Assembly (NCBI RefSeq): GCF_000622365.1
Contig: NZ_JASC01000014.1
Location: 434,001 to 498,000, forward strand
From: Sulfitobacter noctilucae
GTDB lineage: Bacteria > Pseudomonadota > Alphaproteobacteria > Rhodobacterales > Rhodobacteraceae
Reading direction: 5' to 3'
Length of the DNA stretch: 64,000 bases
The notes beneath the pieces are model-generated. The model worked only from the letters and a program-made list of their open reading frames with translations, ran no database searches and was not told the origin of the DNA. The position numbers and the translations under genes were made by a program. Positions 6,422 to 14,410 of this stretch are shown in pieces. Position 1 is the stretch's first letter. Each line of letters starts with the position of its first letter.

Positions 6422-9178
6422 CTATTGTCGTTGGGATAGTGACTTATAGTAAGTTCTGGCCGCTCCCGGCGTAGGTTCGAAGGTGAAGCAATGACAATAG
6501 TCATCGATCGCCTGCATCACGCCGAGCAGGGATGGGCCGGAGAATGCCACTGTCTGGCCAGTGCCCCAATGGCTTAGGAAGTTTCCAACGATCGTCACCA
6601 TGTTGGCGTTAAGACCCGCTTCCTGGGCCGCGTCGAGTTCGAGGCAATTGGCGGCCTTGTGCAGCTTGACGGCCGCCTCAATGGCTTTGAGGAATTCGCT
6701 CGACAATTGCTTGTCGTCGTTGAAGGCGATGTCCACCGGCACCGGGATCTTTAGTTTACTGATGAGATCGCTCAGTCGATATTCTAAATACTGCCGCACG
6801 CCTTCCTTGGCCGAGTCGACCTGACCGGCTTGAAGCATCGAAATGGTGCGATCGCGCACCTTGTTGACCGCTCCGGCCTGCGGAAGTACTGCAACCTGAG
6901 GTGCCCCCTCAAGGCGCTGGTGCCACCACGTTCCCGATCCGCTGTGCTTGTTGAATAGCTTTTCGAGCATTGTGTCATGGCTCAGCAGGATCACCTGCGG
7001 TCCTGTCGCGTTTCCAGGCCTCGCGAAGGTGGTTCTAATGAGTTCAACAAGAAAATGCTGGTGCCCAGCGTCGAAGCTGGAAGTTACATCATCGAGAACT
7101 ACGAATTTCGGCAGTCCGCCGTAAAGAGATGCGGCCGCCAAATAGAGCGAGATCGCGAAAGCGTTGCGGAAGCTCTCGGAGAGAAGCGCCTGTGGTGAGA
7201 CGTTGGTTAGCCCGTGAAATTGGGTAAGGCTGATGCGCAGATCCTCGCCATTTGCCTTCTTAGAAACGGCTGGCTCGACGCCGTGAAACGCCATCTTCCT
7301 AAAATAGTCCTTGAAGACAGGTTCGACGGCAGCAAGGCGAGCCTTGCTCATACCTGCTTCCGCTGTCGCGAAAGTCTTGGAGGCAGCAATGAGAAACTCA
7401 CGAACTCGATCGACACAGTCGACTCTTGCGGCTTCTTTCGCAATCACATTCTGGGATATCTCGAGCTTATTCCAGCTATCCTGCAAGCGCCGCGCGGTCT
7501 CCACTTTCGTGGTCACTTCGACTGACGACGGCGGCAATTCTGTTTCGAGGTGGGCCTGCTCCGCTGCCAACTGGGCATCTATCTCGCAAGCTTTTGTGCG
7601 CAGCGCCGCAAGATGCTCCGCCAACGCCTCTGCTTCCGTTTTGGTGATTGACCCGGCGGCGGCTTGGGTATGCAGAGCGGCGAGCAGACGTTTTTCGGCG
7701 TTGGGCTCCATCGCGGATTCGAGTTGAAGAAGCTCAGTCCACCCGGACTCGCTCCATTCCGTCGCCAGCGCCCTAGCCGCCATATCCAAGGCCTCGAACT
7801 CGGAGAGCTTGGAGGCGATGTGGTCCTGCAGGCTGTGAGTTCCCGCCCCATCGCAAAGCGGGCAAAGATGAGGATCCTCCCACGGTTCTGTTTCCATGAC
7901 CTTCGAGCCTGCCTGATAAAGCTGCAGCATCAGATCGCCGGCAGTCCTTGCCAGCGTGTCCTCCCGCTGGGCGGCAACTGTGGTAAGCTGCGCGGCCCGC
8001 TCCGCAGTTGGTGCCTCATGATTAACTTTAGCGAGATCGCCACGCTCTCGGATGCAGGCGCCAAGGCGCTCGCGTTTCGACCCACCCTCGGAATCCTTGA
8101 TCGCCTCGATGCAAGCGTCAATGTCGATAGCTGCGAACGACTTTCGTTCACAAACAGGTTTCAGCGGCGCGATCTGGGCCAGTGCATCTTGGCACTTCTC
8201 TTTTGCAGCCGTTGCATGCAACTCCCCTAGGGGCATGCCAACTAGAACCTCGTAGTCCTTGGCAATTGCTGCTGATAGTTCACCGGCGGTCCGCTCTTCG
8301 CGCGTCTTGATTTGTGCATGGGCGGCAACGCTGAAGTGATTGTTGAACGCGCGCGTGTTCGCCAGACCCGCGAGGGCTTGGCGAAGGGCGCTGTATGCCG
8401 ATAGCCCCAGCAACCCGGAAAATGTACGCCCGCGATCGAGTGGCGCCGCATCGATGAACTTTTGAAATGTCGGTCCATCGAGGAATACGAACTCGCGATT
8501 GAGCGCAGTCAGAAGTACGCTGGCGTCCCAAGGTGCGGTGGCTGCAACCGAGCGAAGACCTTGCCTGTTCCGGCTGACGGTGATCACGCATTTCTCTCCG
8601 CCTGGTTCGGCGACGAGCCGGAGCTTTATCGTGGACTGACCGGTCGAGTGAAATCGGTTCTGGTAGTAGTCTTCATCCCGCTCGGCGGCGGGGAGTTCAT
8701 CCAGCCAAGGTAGCTTTCCGGTAATCGCGTAACGCACGGCGTCGTAGACGGATGTCTTTCCTACGCCGTTCACCGCGGAGATACTACTGACCTTGGCGGG
8801 CTTCAGCTTGAGCTCAAGGGGTTGCCCCTCATTGTTCACGCCTCTGAAGCCCTCGATCGAAACGCCTTCAAGTAACCAGCCGGTCACTGGCGGCAAGGGC
8901 GCGGCCAATGGCTGGGCGGTAGCCTCGTTGGCAAGTACTGCTTCGGCCTCTACCTCGCTTGCGTCTCTGTCCTCATTGGGCGGCGCAGCACAAATCTCGA
9001 ACAACCGATCCCAGAATTCACCCGCCTTGTACGTTCCCCCAAGAAGCGCCGACATTTGCTGTCGCATATCCGCTCCCAGTGCGGAGTCCATCTGGTCGAT
9101 ATAGTTACCGAACACGGATAGATTGTCGTCGAGACTTGCATTCTCGTCGAATGCTAAAGCCGCCGCATGTACAACCAT
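6422..9178 (-). CDS. SMC/Rad50-like ATPase with zinc hook, probable antiphage defence component
   Basis: Protein of 918 residues with a split ABC-type ATPase. Walker A is AVNGVGKTS (about 135-143), the signature-like segment is LLSESFRNA (about 665-673), Walker B is FVVLDD (about 692-697) and the switch histidine is in LLSHD (about 731-735). Between the halves lie long helical arms with a CPLC zinc-hook motif (about 439-442), as in Rad50 and the SMC subunits of Lamassu-type systems. There is an unusual 100-residue N-terminal extension before the ATPase core and about 170 residues after it. The ATG at 9178 is used; a GTG at 9190 is possible. The start overlaps the end of the small gene upstream, so the three genes form one operon. 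Role inferred: DNA-sensing motor that controls the upstream nuclease-like partner. Confidence 0.85.
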   Translation of the reverse strand: MVVHAAALAFDENASLDDNLSVFGNYIDQMDSALGADMRQQMSALLGGTYKAGEFWDRLFEICAAPPNEDRDASEVEAEAVLANEATAQPLAAPLPPVTGWLLEGVSIEGFRGVNNEGQPLELKLKPAKVSSISAVNGVGKTSVYDAVRYAITGKLPWLDELPAAERDEDYYQNRFHSTGQSTIKLRLVAEPGGEKCVITVSRNRQGLRSVAATAPWDASVLLTALNREFVFLDGPTFQKFIDAAPLDRGRTFSGLLGLSAYSALRQALAGLANTRAFNNHFSVAAHAQIKTREERTAGELSAAIAKDYEVLVGMPLGELHATAAKEKCQDALAQIAPLKPVCERKSFAAIDIDACIEAIKDSEGGSKRERLGACIRERGDLAKVNHEAPTAERAAQLTTVAAQREDTLARTAGDLMLQLYQAGSKVMETEPWEDPHLCPLCDGAGTHSLQDHIASKLSEFEALDMAARALATEWSESGWTELLQLESAMEPNAEKRLLAALHTQAAAGSITKTEAEALAEHLAALRTKACEIDAQLAAEQAHLETELPPSSVEVTTKVETARRLQDSWNKLEISQNVIAKEAARVDCVDRVREFLIAASKTFATAEAGMSKARLAAVEPVFKDYFRKMAFHGVEPAVSKKANGEDLRISLTQFHGLTNVSPQALLSESFRNAFAISLYLAAASLYGGLPKFVVLDDVTSSFDAGHQHFLVELIRTTFARPGNATGPQVILLSHDTMLEKLFNKHSGSGTWWHQRLEGAPQVAVLPQAGAVNKVRDRTISMLQAGQVDSAKEGVRQYLEYRLSDLISKLKIPVPVDIAFNDDKQLSSEFLKAIEAAVKLHKAANCLELDAAQEAGLNANMVTIVGNFLSHWGTGQTVAFSGPSLLGVMQAIDDYCHCFTFEPTPGAARTYYKSLSQRQ

Positions 9179-9411
9179 TTTATACGCCACCCGTTTTTGC
9201 CCTTTTCAACCATGACGTGGGTCGTCCGCGGGCGCAAGTGTCTCAGGTTTAATCGGGGTAGTGACGCGATGATAACTACGCCTTCGTCAGAAGTCCCCAG
9301 GATTGTTTGATCCCAAGGTTTGATGGTGCGATCTTTTCTATGGAATGGAAGGAAACCATATGGGACAATTTCCCAAGACGCCGAGGCAAGGCAGAATTCA
9401 TGAGGGATCAA
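9154..9411 (-). CDS. Small linker protein of the SMC/DUF4365 operon, function unknown
   Basis: Open frame of 85 residues from a TTG start that overlaps the end of the upstream DUF4365 gene by 14 nt and the start of the SMC gene by about 25 nt. The sequence is rich in Trp, Arg and hydrophobic strands (WEIVPYGFLPFH, GVVIIASLP, GWRIKWLYMRR), which looks like a compact beta protein. ABC-three-component and Lamassu-like systems have a small middle component between effector and ATPase, and this gene has that position. I do not recognise its family. A 41-codon frame starting at the ATGA overlap (ATG ending at 9401) is an alternative reading but is shorter and would leave a gap. Confidence 0.55.
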   Translation of the reverse strand: MIPHEFCLASASWEIVPYGFLPFHRKDRTIKPWDQTILGTSDEGVVIIASLPRLNLRHLRPRTTHVMVEKGKNGWRIKWLYMRRL

Positions 9412-11224
9412 TTGGCTGAAAAGTATCGAAATGGTTACTCATTATAATTCGTGTCCTCAAACCGCGTTCGAAGCGTGCAGGTCGCATCTCCATGTACGCA
9501 GCTGCAAGCTGGTCAAAGTTCCCTATTACCTCTTCCGGTAGTTCAGATTTCGTGAGATTTTGGCGAAAAAGTGCATAAACCTCAAAGCCACATCTCCATA
9601 TGGCTGCCGAGAATGTCGCGTTGAGCAAATTTGAGTTACCAGTCCTACATGCAAAGCTCATAGCGTCTGCCCATAGCGCTTCATCATTATCTATTCGAAA
9701 AGCTTCCATCAAAGCAGGTGCAAGCGCAAATTCGAAGGCTTCCTCCTCAATCGCTTGGTCCAAAACGCTAAGCCAAACATTTCTCTTACTTAGTAGAGCA
9801 ACCTTTCCATCCAAGTTCCGGTCGAAGAACTCAGCTGCCCATTCAGTAAGCCAAACCTTAAGACTTGCTTCGGCTCCGTTTAGCGGGTCAGGCGCACTAT
9901 CGGCGAGAGCTTGGTAGTACTTTGAAGCAACTTCAAAGTGACCCGAGTAAAGTAAGGCATCCCCAACGCAAATTGAATGTTGAGGATTGGGATCAAGGCC
10001 ATGTGCGCCGATGTAAAGAATAGCTGACATCTTGAATTTTCCAGAAAAATACAGACAGGAAGCCAGCTCGGCTAGGAAATAAGACTTATGCAGATATGAC
10101 GGGCTTAGTTTTCTTGCTGAGTTATAGTGGCGTATCGCAGCCTTGTAGTCCCCCCACTGCAGTTGATGGTTGGCCAGCGAATAATGCAAAGAAGATGTCG
10201 ATAAATCGTCATACGCTTCATGGGCTGAGATAGCTTCGCCATAAAAGCGTTCGATTGCGTCTTTCCTTTCGCCCAATTCAAGTTTGCTCGAAAGGAGTGA
10301 ATCGATGTACATTATGAACGCGAGGTCTTGTCTAGAATGGATACTGTTTCTGCTTGCAAGATCCGCAGCAATATCAGGTTTATCTATGGCAAGGCATGCA
10401 ACTCTTGAAGCGATTTCACGGGCGTTGATCGTGTAGTTTTGCTTGTGAATTATGTTGATAAATTCGTTCGCCTGACGAAAGAACTCATAGCCACCTGCCA
10501 TTTGAGCAAGAGTGTACGCCAAACGCGATAATATCTCATCCGCCGTAAATTCTTCAAGTTTCCAGCCAATACTAGCGATTACATCGATTTTCGCTAACAA
10601 AACACCTTCAGAGACTGTCAGCGTAACCGGTAAGCAAATGTCTGGATCAGCTGAATTCAGAACATAATTACTCAAATTTTGAAGCTTAGAAGCCGCCAGT
10701 CTAAGCTCAAAGCCTGTATCTCCTGCGACATCGTTCAAATCTATCGTTATGCCGATGGGCGTTTGTCTCGTATCGCTGCGGATGGTTCTCAACACTCTCC
10801 CCGAGGTCGGAATCGCCTTTCCAGAATCTGAGGTCCAGAGATCAGAGGCAGAAAATTTGACGGTTACAGTTTGTGTTTCTGGCTCACCTATTTGGGCAAA
10901 TACATTGGTGAGCCACATGAAATAGAATTCATCTGTTGCATCACAGTAGCGGACCAGCATCGACGGGGTATCTAGGGTTGAAAGGTAGTTGAGGCGATCA
11001 ACTTTCATGCTGACAGATTGTTTAGCGTTGATATCGTCGGTTGCCTTAAGCTGGGCAAAGAACATCAGCCCAGTGCTACTTCCATCATCATTAAAAATCT
11101 CTATCTCCAAATCAACACCGTAGTCTTTGTCTTTTACGCGGCATACCCAAGTTGCGGGCAAACAGGCCTGAAACTTATTAATTGAGATATCTTCAAGTTG
11201 ATGACTTCTGCTACGAATGGGCAA
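9398..11224 (-). CDS. DUF4365-type nuclease-like domain fused to TPR repeats, probable defence effector
   Basis: Protein of 608 residues. Residues about 5-130 resemble DUF4365, a PD-(D/E)XK-like nuclease domain: DYGVDLEIEIF (about 34-44) followed by FFAQLKAT (about 55-62) gives the D...E...QxK pattern. Residues about 340-460 contain at least three TPR-like helical repeats (for example LANHQLQWGDYKAAIRHYNS). The start is a TTG at 11224 with AGGA 7 nt upstream; a stop lies just before it and no later ATG is well placed. The gene is clearly AT-richer than the core genes around the island. It is first in an operon with the small protein and the SMC ATPase. Inferred role: sensor-effector whose nuclease is released by the ATPase. 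Confidence 0.75.
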   Translation of the reverse strand: MPIRSRSHQLEDISINKFQACLPATWVCRVKDKDYGVDLEIEIFNDDGSSTGLMFFAQLKATDDINAKQSVSMKVDRLNYLSTLDTPSMLVRYCDATDEFYFMWLTNVFAQIGEPETQTVTVKFSASDLWTSDSGKAIPTSGRVLRTIRSDTRQTPIGITIDLNDVAGDTGFELRLAASKLQNLSNYVLNSADPDICLPVTLTVSEGVLLAKIDVIASIGWKLEEFTADEILSRLAYTLAQMAGGYEFFRQANEFINIIHKQNYTINAREIASRVACLAIDKPDIAADLASRNSIHSRQDLAFIMYIDSLLSSKLELGERKDAIERFYGEAISAHEAYDDLSTSSLHYSLANHQLQWGDYKAAIRHYNSARKLSPSYLHKSYFLAELASCLYFSGKFKMSAILYIGAHGLDPNPQHSICVGDALLYSGHFEVASKYYQALADSAPDPLNGAEASLKVWLTEWAAEFFDRNLDGKVALLSKRNVWLSVLDQAIEEEAFEFALAPALMEAFRIDNDEALWADAMSFACRTGNSNLLNATFSAAIWRCGFEVYALFRQNLTKSELPEEVIGNFDQLAAAYMEMRPARFERGLRTRIIMSNHFDTFQPIDPS

Positions 11225-11749
11225 CTTTTGATCCTAACACTGGTGTCGTTTTAGTAATGCTCATGGAGAGTTTTTCTCCATTCTGCTTTAACTGGTCAAG
11301 GAATTCCCAAAAAATCGATGCCCAAGGTCCGCTATGCGGGTTGCGATCGCAGCATTGGGAATATGAGGTGAACGGCAGCAATGGGCCGTTCGTGTCGATC
11401 GACATAAGGGGCGGAAACCGGTCATTCGCTGCGCCGTTCTCAAACGTCTGGTTTGAAGGCCTAGGCTTGAGGCCGCGTGGTATCCAAGCGGTCTAAGCCT
11501 TTGGAATGCCTTTACCTCGGGAAAGCCGTTTCTAAAAGGCTATTCTGAATGGCGCGTTGGGGCCGCCGAAGACATGATACTCTGATCTCCACTCGGCAAG
11601 TTCGAGAAAATACCGCCGGCAAAAGGTTTTGGGTAAAGTTTGAAGAACGCCCTTTCTCCTGCTCAGTCTCGGACGGTTTGAGATCAACGACCAGCACACA
11701 CAATACTGGCCTCTGATTTTAGCAAGCCACTCATTCGATCAGCTGTTAT
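11225..11749. other. Island intergenic region with no gene seen
   Basis: This 525-bp region lies upstream of the DUF4365 operon and downstream of the monooxygenase gene. It must hold the operon promoter. A copy of the decamer ATTCGCTGCG found elsewhere in island spacers is at 11424-11433. Open frames are short and have no ribosome site. Confidence 0.5.
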
Positions 11750-12898
11750 TCACACTGCCACAGTCACGGGGTCGTAGGCCAGCAAACCTCTGTCGATCGC
11801 CGGCTTCTGAACCTTTTTAGGGGTCTGTAGCGATTGCCCTTCTTGGCGCGACAGCAGTTGAACACCGTTCCCACGTTCTTTGCGAGCGGCTTCGTATCGC
11901 GCAAGTGCTTCTAATGGATCGGATGACGCCTCAAAGGCGCGCCCCACTAACAAAGCATCCTCGAGCGCAAGGCACGCCCCCTGCCCAAGAAATGGTGTCA
12001 TGGGATGTGCTGCATCGCCAAGCATCGAAACACGTCCAGAGGTCCAAGTGTCGAGCGGTTCACGATCCCGCAACCCCCACTTGAACAGATTGCCTTCGGG
12101 GATTTTTGTAATCAGTTCTTTAAGGTGCGGCGCAAAATCAGAATATGCGGCGTAGAATTCATCGTTCTGCGCGGGAATAGCCCAGCCTTCTTCCTGCCAA
12201 GTGTCTGACTGACCGCAGCCAATCAAATTCATGATGCTACCGCCGCGCAAAGGATAGTGCATCAAATAGCGTTTCGGGCCGGGGTGCATTGCGTATTCAA
12301 CGTCCAGAACTTTCTGGGGCACTAACTCGGATGGAATGAGCGCACGGAATGCGACCTGACCATTAAAGGACGTGGCTTCGCCGGGGAACAACTGTGAGCG
12401 GATGGCCGAGGCATTGCCGTCAGCTCCGATTAGAATATCGCCGCGATCAACCGCCCCATTCTGGAACCTGACTTCCACACCTGTGTCGTCTTGCTCAAGC
12501 TCTATAAACTGATGGCCGGCATGCAACGCTTCCGGATCATTGGCTTTGACAGCCTCCATCAGCAATCTATGCAAATCAGCGCGATGCACCTGCAACGTCT
12601 TCATGCCGTATTTCTCGAAGATATCGCTGTTTGACACGACGCGGTAGGCTTCACCCGTGTCGTATTTGCAGGTCTTCATTGCATCGACGCAGCTTGAGAT
12701 CTCAGCCAGTTTTTCGTCTACGCCAAGGTTGTGCAGCGCTTTTCGGGCGTTTGCGGTAATGATAACGCCTGCACCGATGTCACGAATTTCTGCTGCGCGT
12801 TCGTACAGCGCCACTTTAAAGCCGCGTCTTTGCAGCGCCAATCCTGCTGCGAGACCGCCAATTCCGGCGCCAACGATGATGATGCGAATGTCTTTCAT
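11750..12898 (-). CDS. FAD-dependent aromatic-ring monooxygenase (salicylate/hydroxynicotinate hydroxylase type)
   Basis: Protein of 382 residues, class A flavoprotein monooxygenase. The N-terminal FAD fold has IIIVGAGIGGLAAGLALQRR. The DG motif is ILIGADGNASAIR (about 155-167). The second FAD motif is RVSMLGDAAHPMTPFLGQG (about 285-303). Such enzymes use NAD(P)H and oxygen to hydroxylate small aromatic acids. GGAGG upstream of the ATG at 12898 sets the start. It is divergent from a TAXI transporter and near an AraC regulator, so it probably acts on an imported aromatic or heteroaromatic carboxylate. The substrate cannot be fixed. Confidence 0.85.
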   Translation of the reverse strand: MKDIRIIIVGAGIGGLAAGLALQRRGFKVALYERAAEIRDIGAGVIITANARKALHNLGVDEKLAEISSCVDAMKTCKYDTGEAYRVVSNSDIFEKYGMKTLQVHRADLHRLLMEAVKANDPEALHAGHQFIELEQDDTGVEVRFQNGAVDRGDILIGADGNASAIRSQLFPGEATSFNGQVAFRALIPSELVPQKVLDVEYAMHPGPKRYLMHYPLRGGSIMNLIGCGQSDTWQEEGWAIPAQNDEFYAAYSDFAPHLKELITKIPEGNLFKWGLRDREPLDTWTSGRVSMLGDAAHPMTPFLGQGACLALEDALLVGRAFEASSDPLEALARYEAARKERGNGVQLLSRQEGQSLQTPKKVQKPAIDRGLLAYDPVTVAV

Positions 12899-13308
12899 AA
12901 GTGTGTCCTCCCGATCCGTTTGCACCATCTGAACAAACTGTCCGGGGTCCTGCTTTGCTCAGACTGCAATGCCTGCGTTCACACCGCAGTAATGAAGATA
13001 GCGGGGACGTATGTTTGAACATTCTGGTAAAACGCAACGGGTTAACGAACAAAATGCCTTATTTACAGGTGGTTATACTGCGGTTCGGCGATGTGGCGTC
13101 GCTCGGCTCAGACGGCCCGACTGTATTATGACAACTGCAAAGTTATGCTGTGTGCGGCAAGTTTTAGCGTTCTCAGCAAAGCCGCCGCCACATCTCCATG
13201 ACTAAACTATACATCTGTGCAGTGATTTGCAGTTCCGATGCCGCTGTCTGGTATGGCCAGAGGCATATTCGGCTAAACTCCACGAAGAGAGTTTGCAATC
13301 CACTGCGC

Positions 13309-13336
13309 TTGTGCACACTCGACCTACTTGTGCACA
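13309..13336 (+). promoter_or_regulatory. Direct-repeat operator candidate before the TAXI transporter
   Basis: CTTGTGCACA occurs twice, with TTGTGCACA at 13309-13317 and 13328-13336, 19 bp apart (about two helical turns). The second copy lies where a -35 box would be, followed by TATTAA at about 13338. AraC-type activators bind direct repeats in this way and the cluster encodes one. The rest of the 488-bp divergent space (12899-13386) shows no gene. Confidence 0.5.
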
Positions 13337-13386
13337 GTATTAAACGCGCGGCCCTGTGTTGCAGGGCTGCACTTGGGAGGAACAAA

Positions 13387-14391
13387 ATGAACAAACTACA
13401 GTCTTTTGCATGCGCTCTACTCGTAGCGGCAGCGCCCCAGTTTGCCAGTGCTCAAGCCACTCAATTCACAATTGGCACTAATCCGGTTGGCACCGCTTTT
13501 AATGCCGTTGGTGTTGCGCTCGCCGGTGCGGTCACCAAGCATGCAGGCGTGCGCACAACGGCCCAACCGTACACAGGAAGCGCGGTTATGGGCCCCTTGG
13601 TCAACGCGGGAGAGTTGACCATCGGCATGACTACCACCTTTGGCTCTGGCCGCGATCTGCGCGGCGTCGATAACGGGGTACCGATGCAGAACCTGCGTGT
13701 TCTGGCAAGAATGTGGACGTTACCGTATGGTTATATGGTAAAGAAAAATACGGGTTTCACGACCATAGCGGACCTGAAGGGCAAGAAAGTTGTCGTCGAT
13801 ATTCGCGGCAACACTGCTTTAGCGGCCACCAACGCAGCGCTGCTTGAAACGGCTGGCCTCGCAGTAGAAGACGTGACTGCAGTTGATGTGGCATCCCTTC
13901 CGCAAGGCGTCTCGGCTGTTGAGGACGGCTCGGTCGATGCAACATCGGTGGCCTTGCCAATTGCTGTGGTCAAGCAAGCCAACGCGACCATTCCCGGCGG
14001 CATCCAGTTTTTGGACATAACCGGCCCGAACGCCACCCAAGATTACCTCAGTGAGATCGCGCCAGGGCTGACGCTGATAAAAATTCCAGGCGGTGCGATG
14101 GCGGGCGTAGATACCGATATTACGACCATGGGCCTTGAGGTGGCGGTCTATACATCCACCGCATTGTCGGATGAGGATGCCGGGAAAATTCTGGGCGCGA
14201 TTGAGGCCGAGTGGACAGAGTTGCAAGCGCAGTTCGGGTTCTTTCGTCGTAAACAGCCATCGGATTTTGTGCATGCCGCTTCGATGGCCCAGCCCTATCA
14301 TGAAGGTGCCATCGCCTACTACAAAAGTAAGGGGTACTGGACTGATGAGGCTCAGGCCAAGCAGGACATGTTAATCTCCGAATTGCAGTAG
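13387..14391 (+). CDS. TAXI-family TRAP transporter solute-binding protein
   Basis: Protein of 334 residues with a Sec signal peptide (basic start, then ALLVAAAPQF, cleavage near ASAQA at about 22). The mature part begins with FTIGTNPVGTAFNAVG, close to the TAXI consensus for the ligand-binding start, and has the typical two-lobe pattern (MVKKNTGFTTIADLKGKKV). It binds a substrate in the periplasm and passes it to the fused TRAP permease encoded 19 nt downstream. GGGAGG lies 6 nt before the ATG. Ligands of TAXI proteins are poorly known; here the neighbouring monooxygenase suggests an aromatic acid. Confidence 0.9.
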   Translation: MNKLQSFACALLVAAAPQFASAQATQFTIGTNPVGTAFNAVGVALAGAVTKHAGVRTTAQPYTGSAVMGPLVNAGELTIGMTTTFGSGRDLRGVDNGVPMQNLRVLARMWTLPYGYMVKKNTGFTTIADLKGKKVVVDIRGNTALAATNAALLETAGLAVEDVTAVDVASLPQGVSAVEDGSVDATSVALPIAVVKQANATIPGGIQFLDITGPNATQDYLSEIAPGLTLIKIPGGAMAGVDTDITTMGLEVAVYTSTALSDEDAGKILGAIEAEWTELQAQFGFFRRKQPSDFVHAASMAQPYHEGAIAYYKSKGYWTDEAQAKQDMLISELQ

Positions 14392-14410
14392 TCGGGAAGA
14401 GGACGCTGAC

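Noticed and set aside
9361..9403. 41-codon frame starting at the ATGA overlap after the DUF4365 gene
   Set aside because: It has the neater start, but it is short, ends far from the SMC start and looks less protein-like than the 85-residue frame that overlaps both neighbours.
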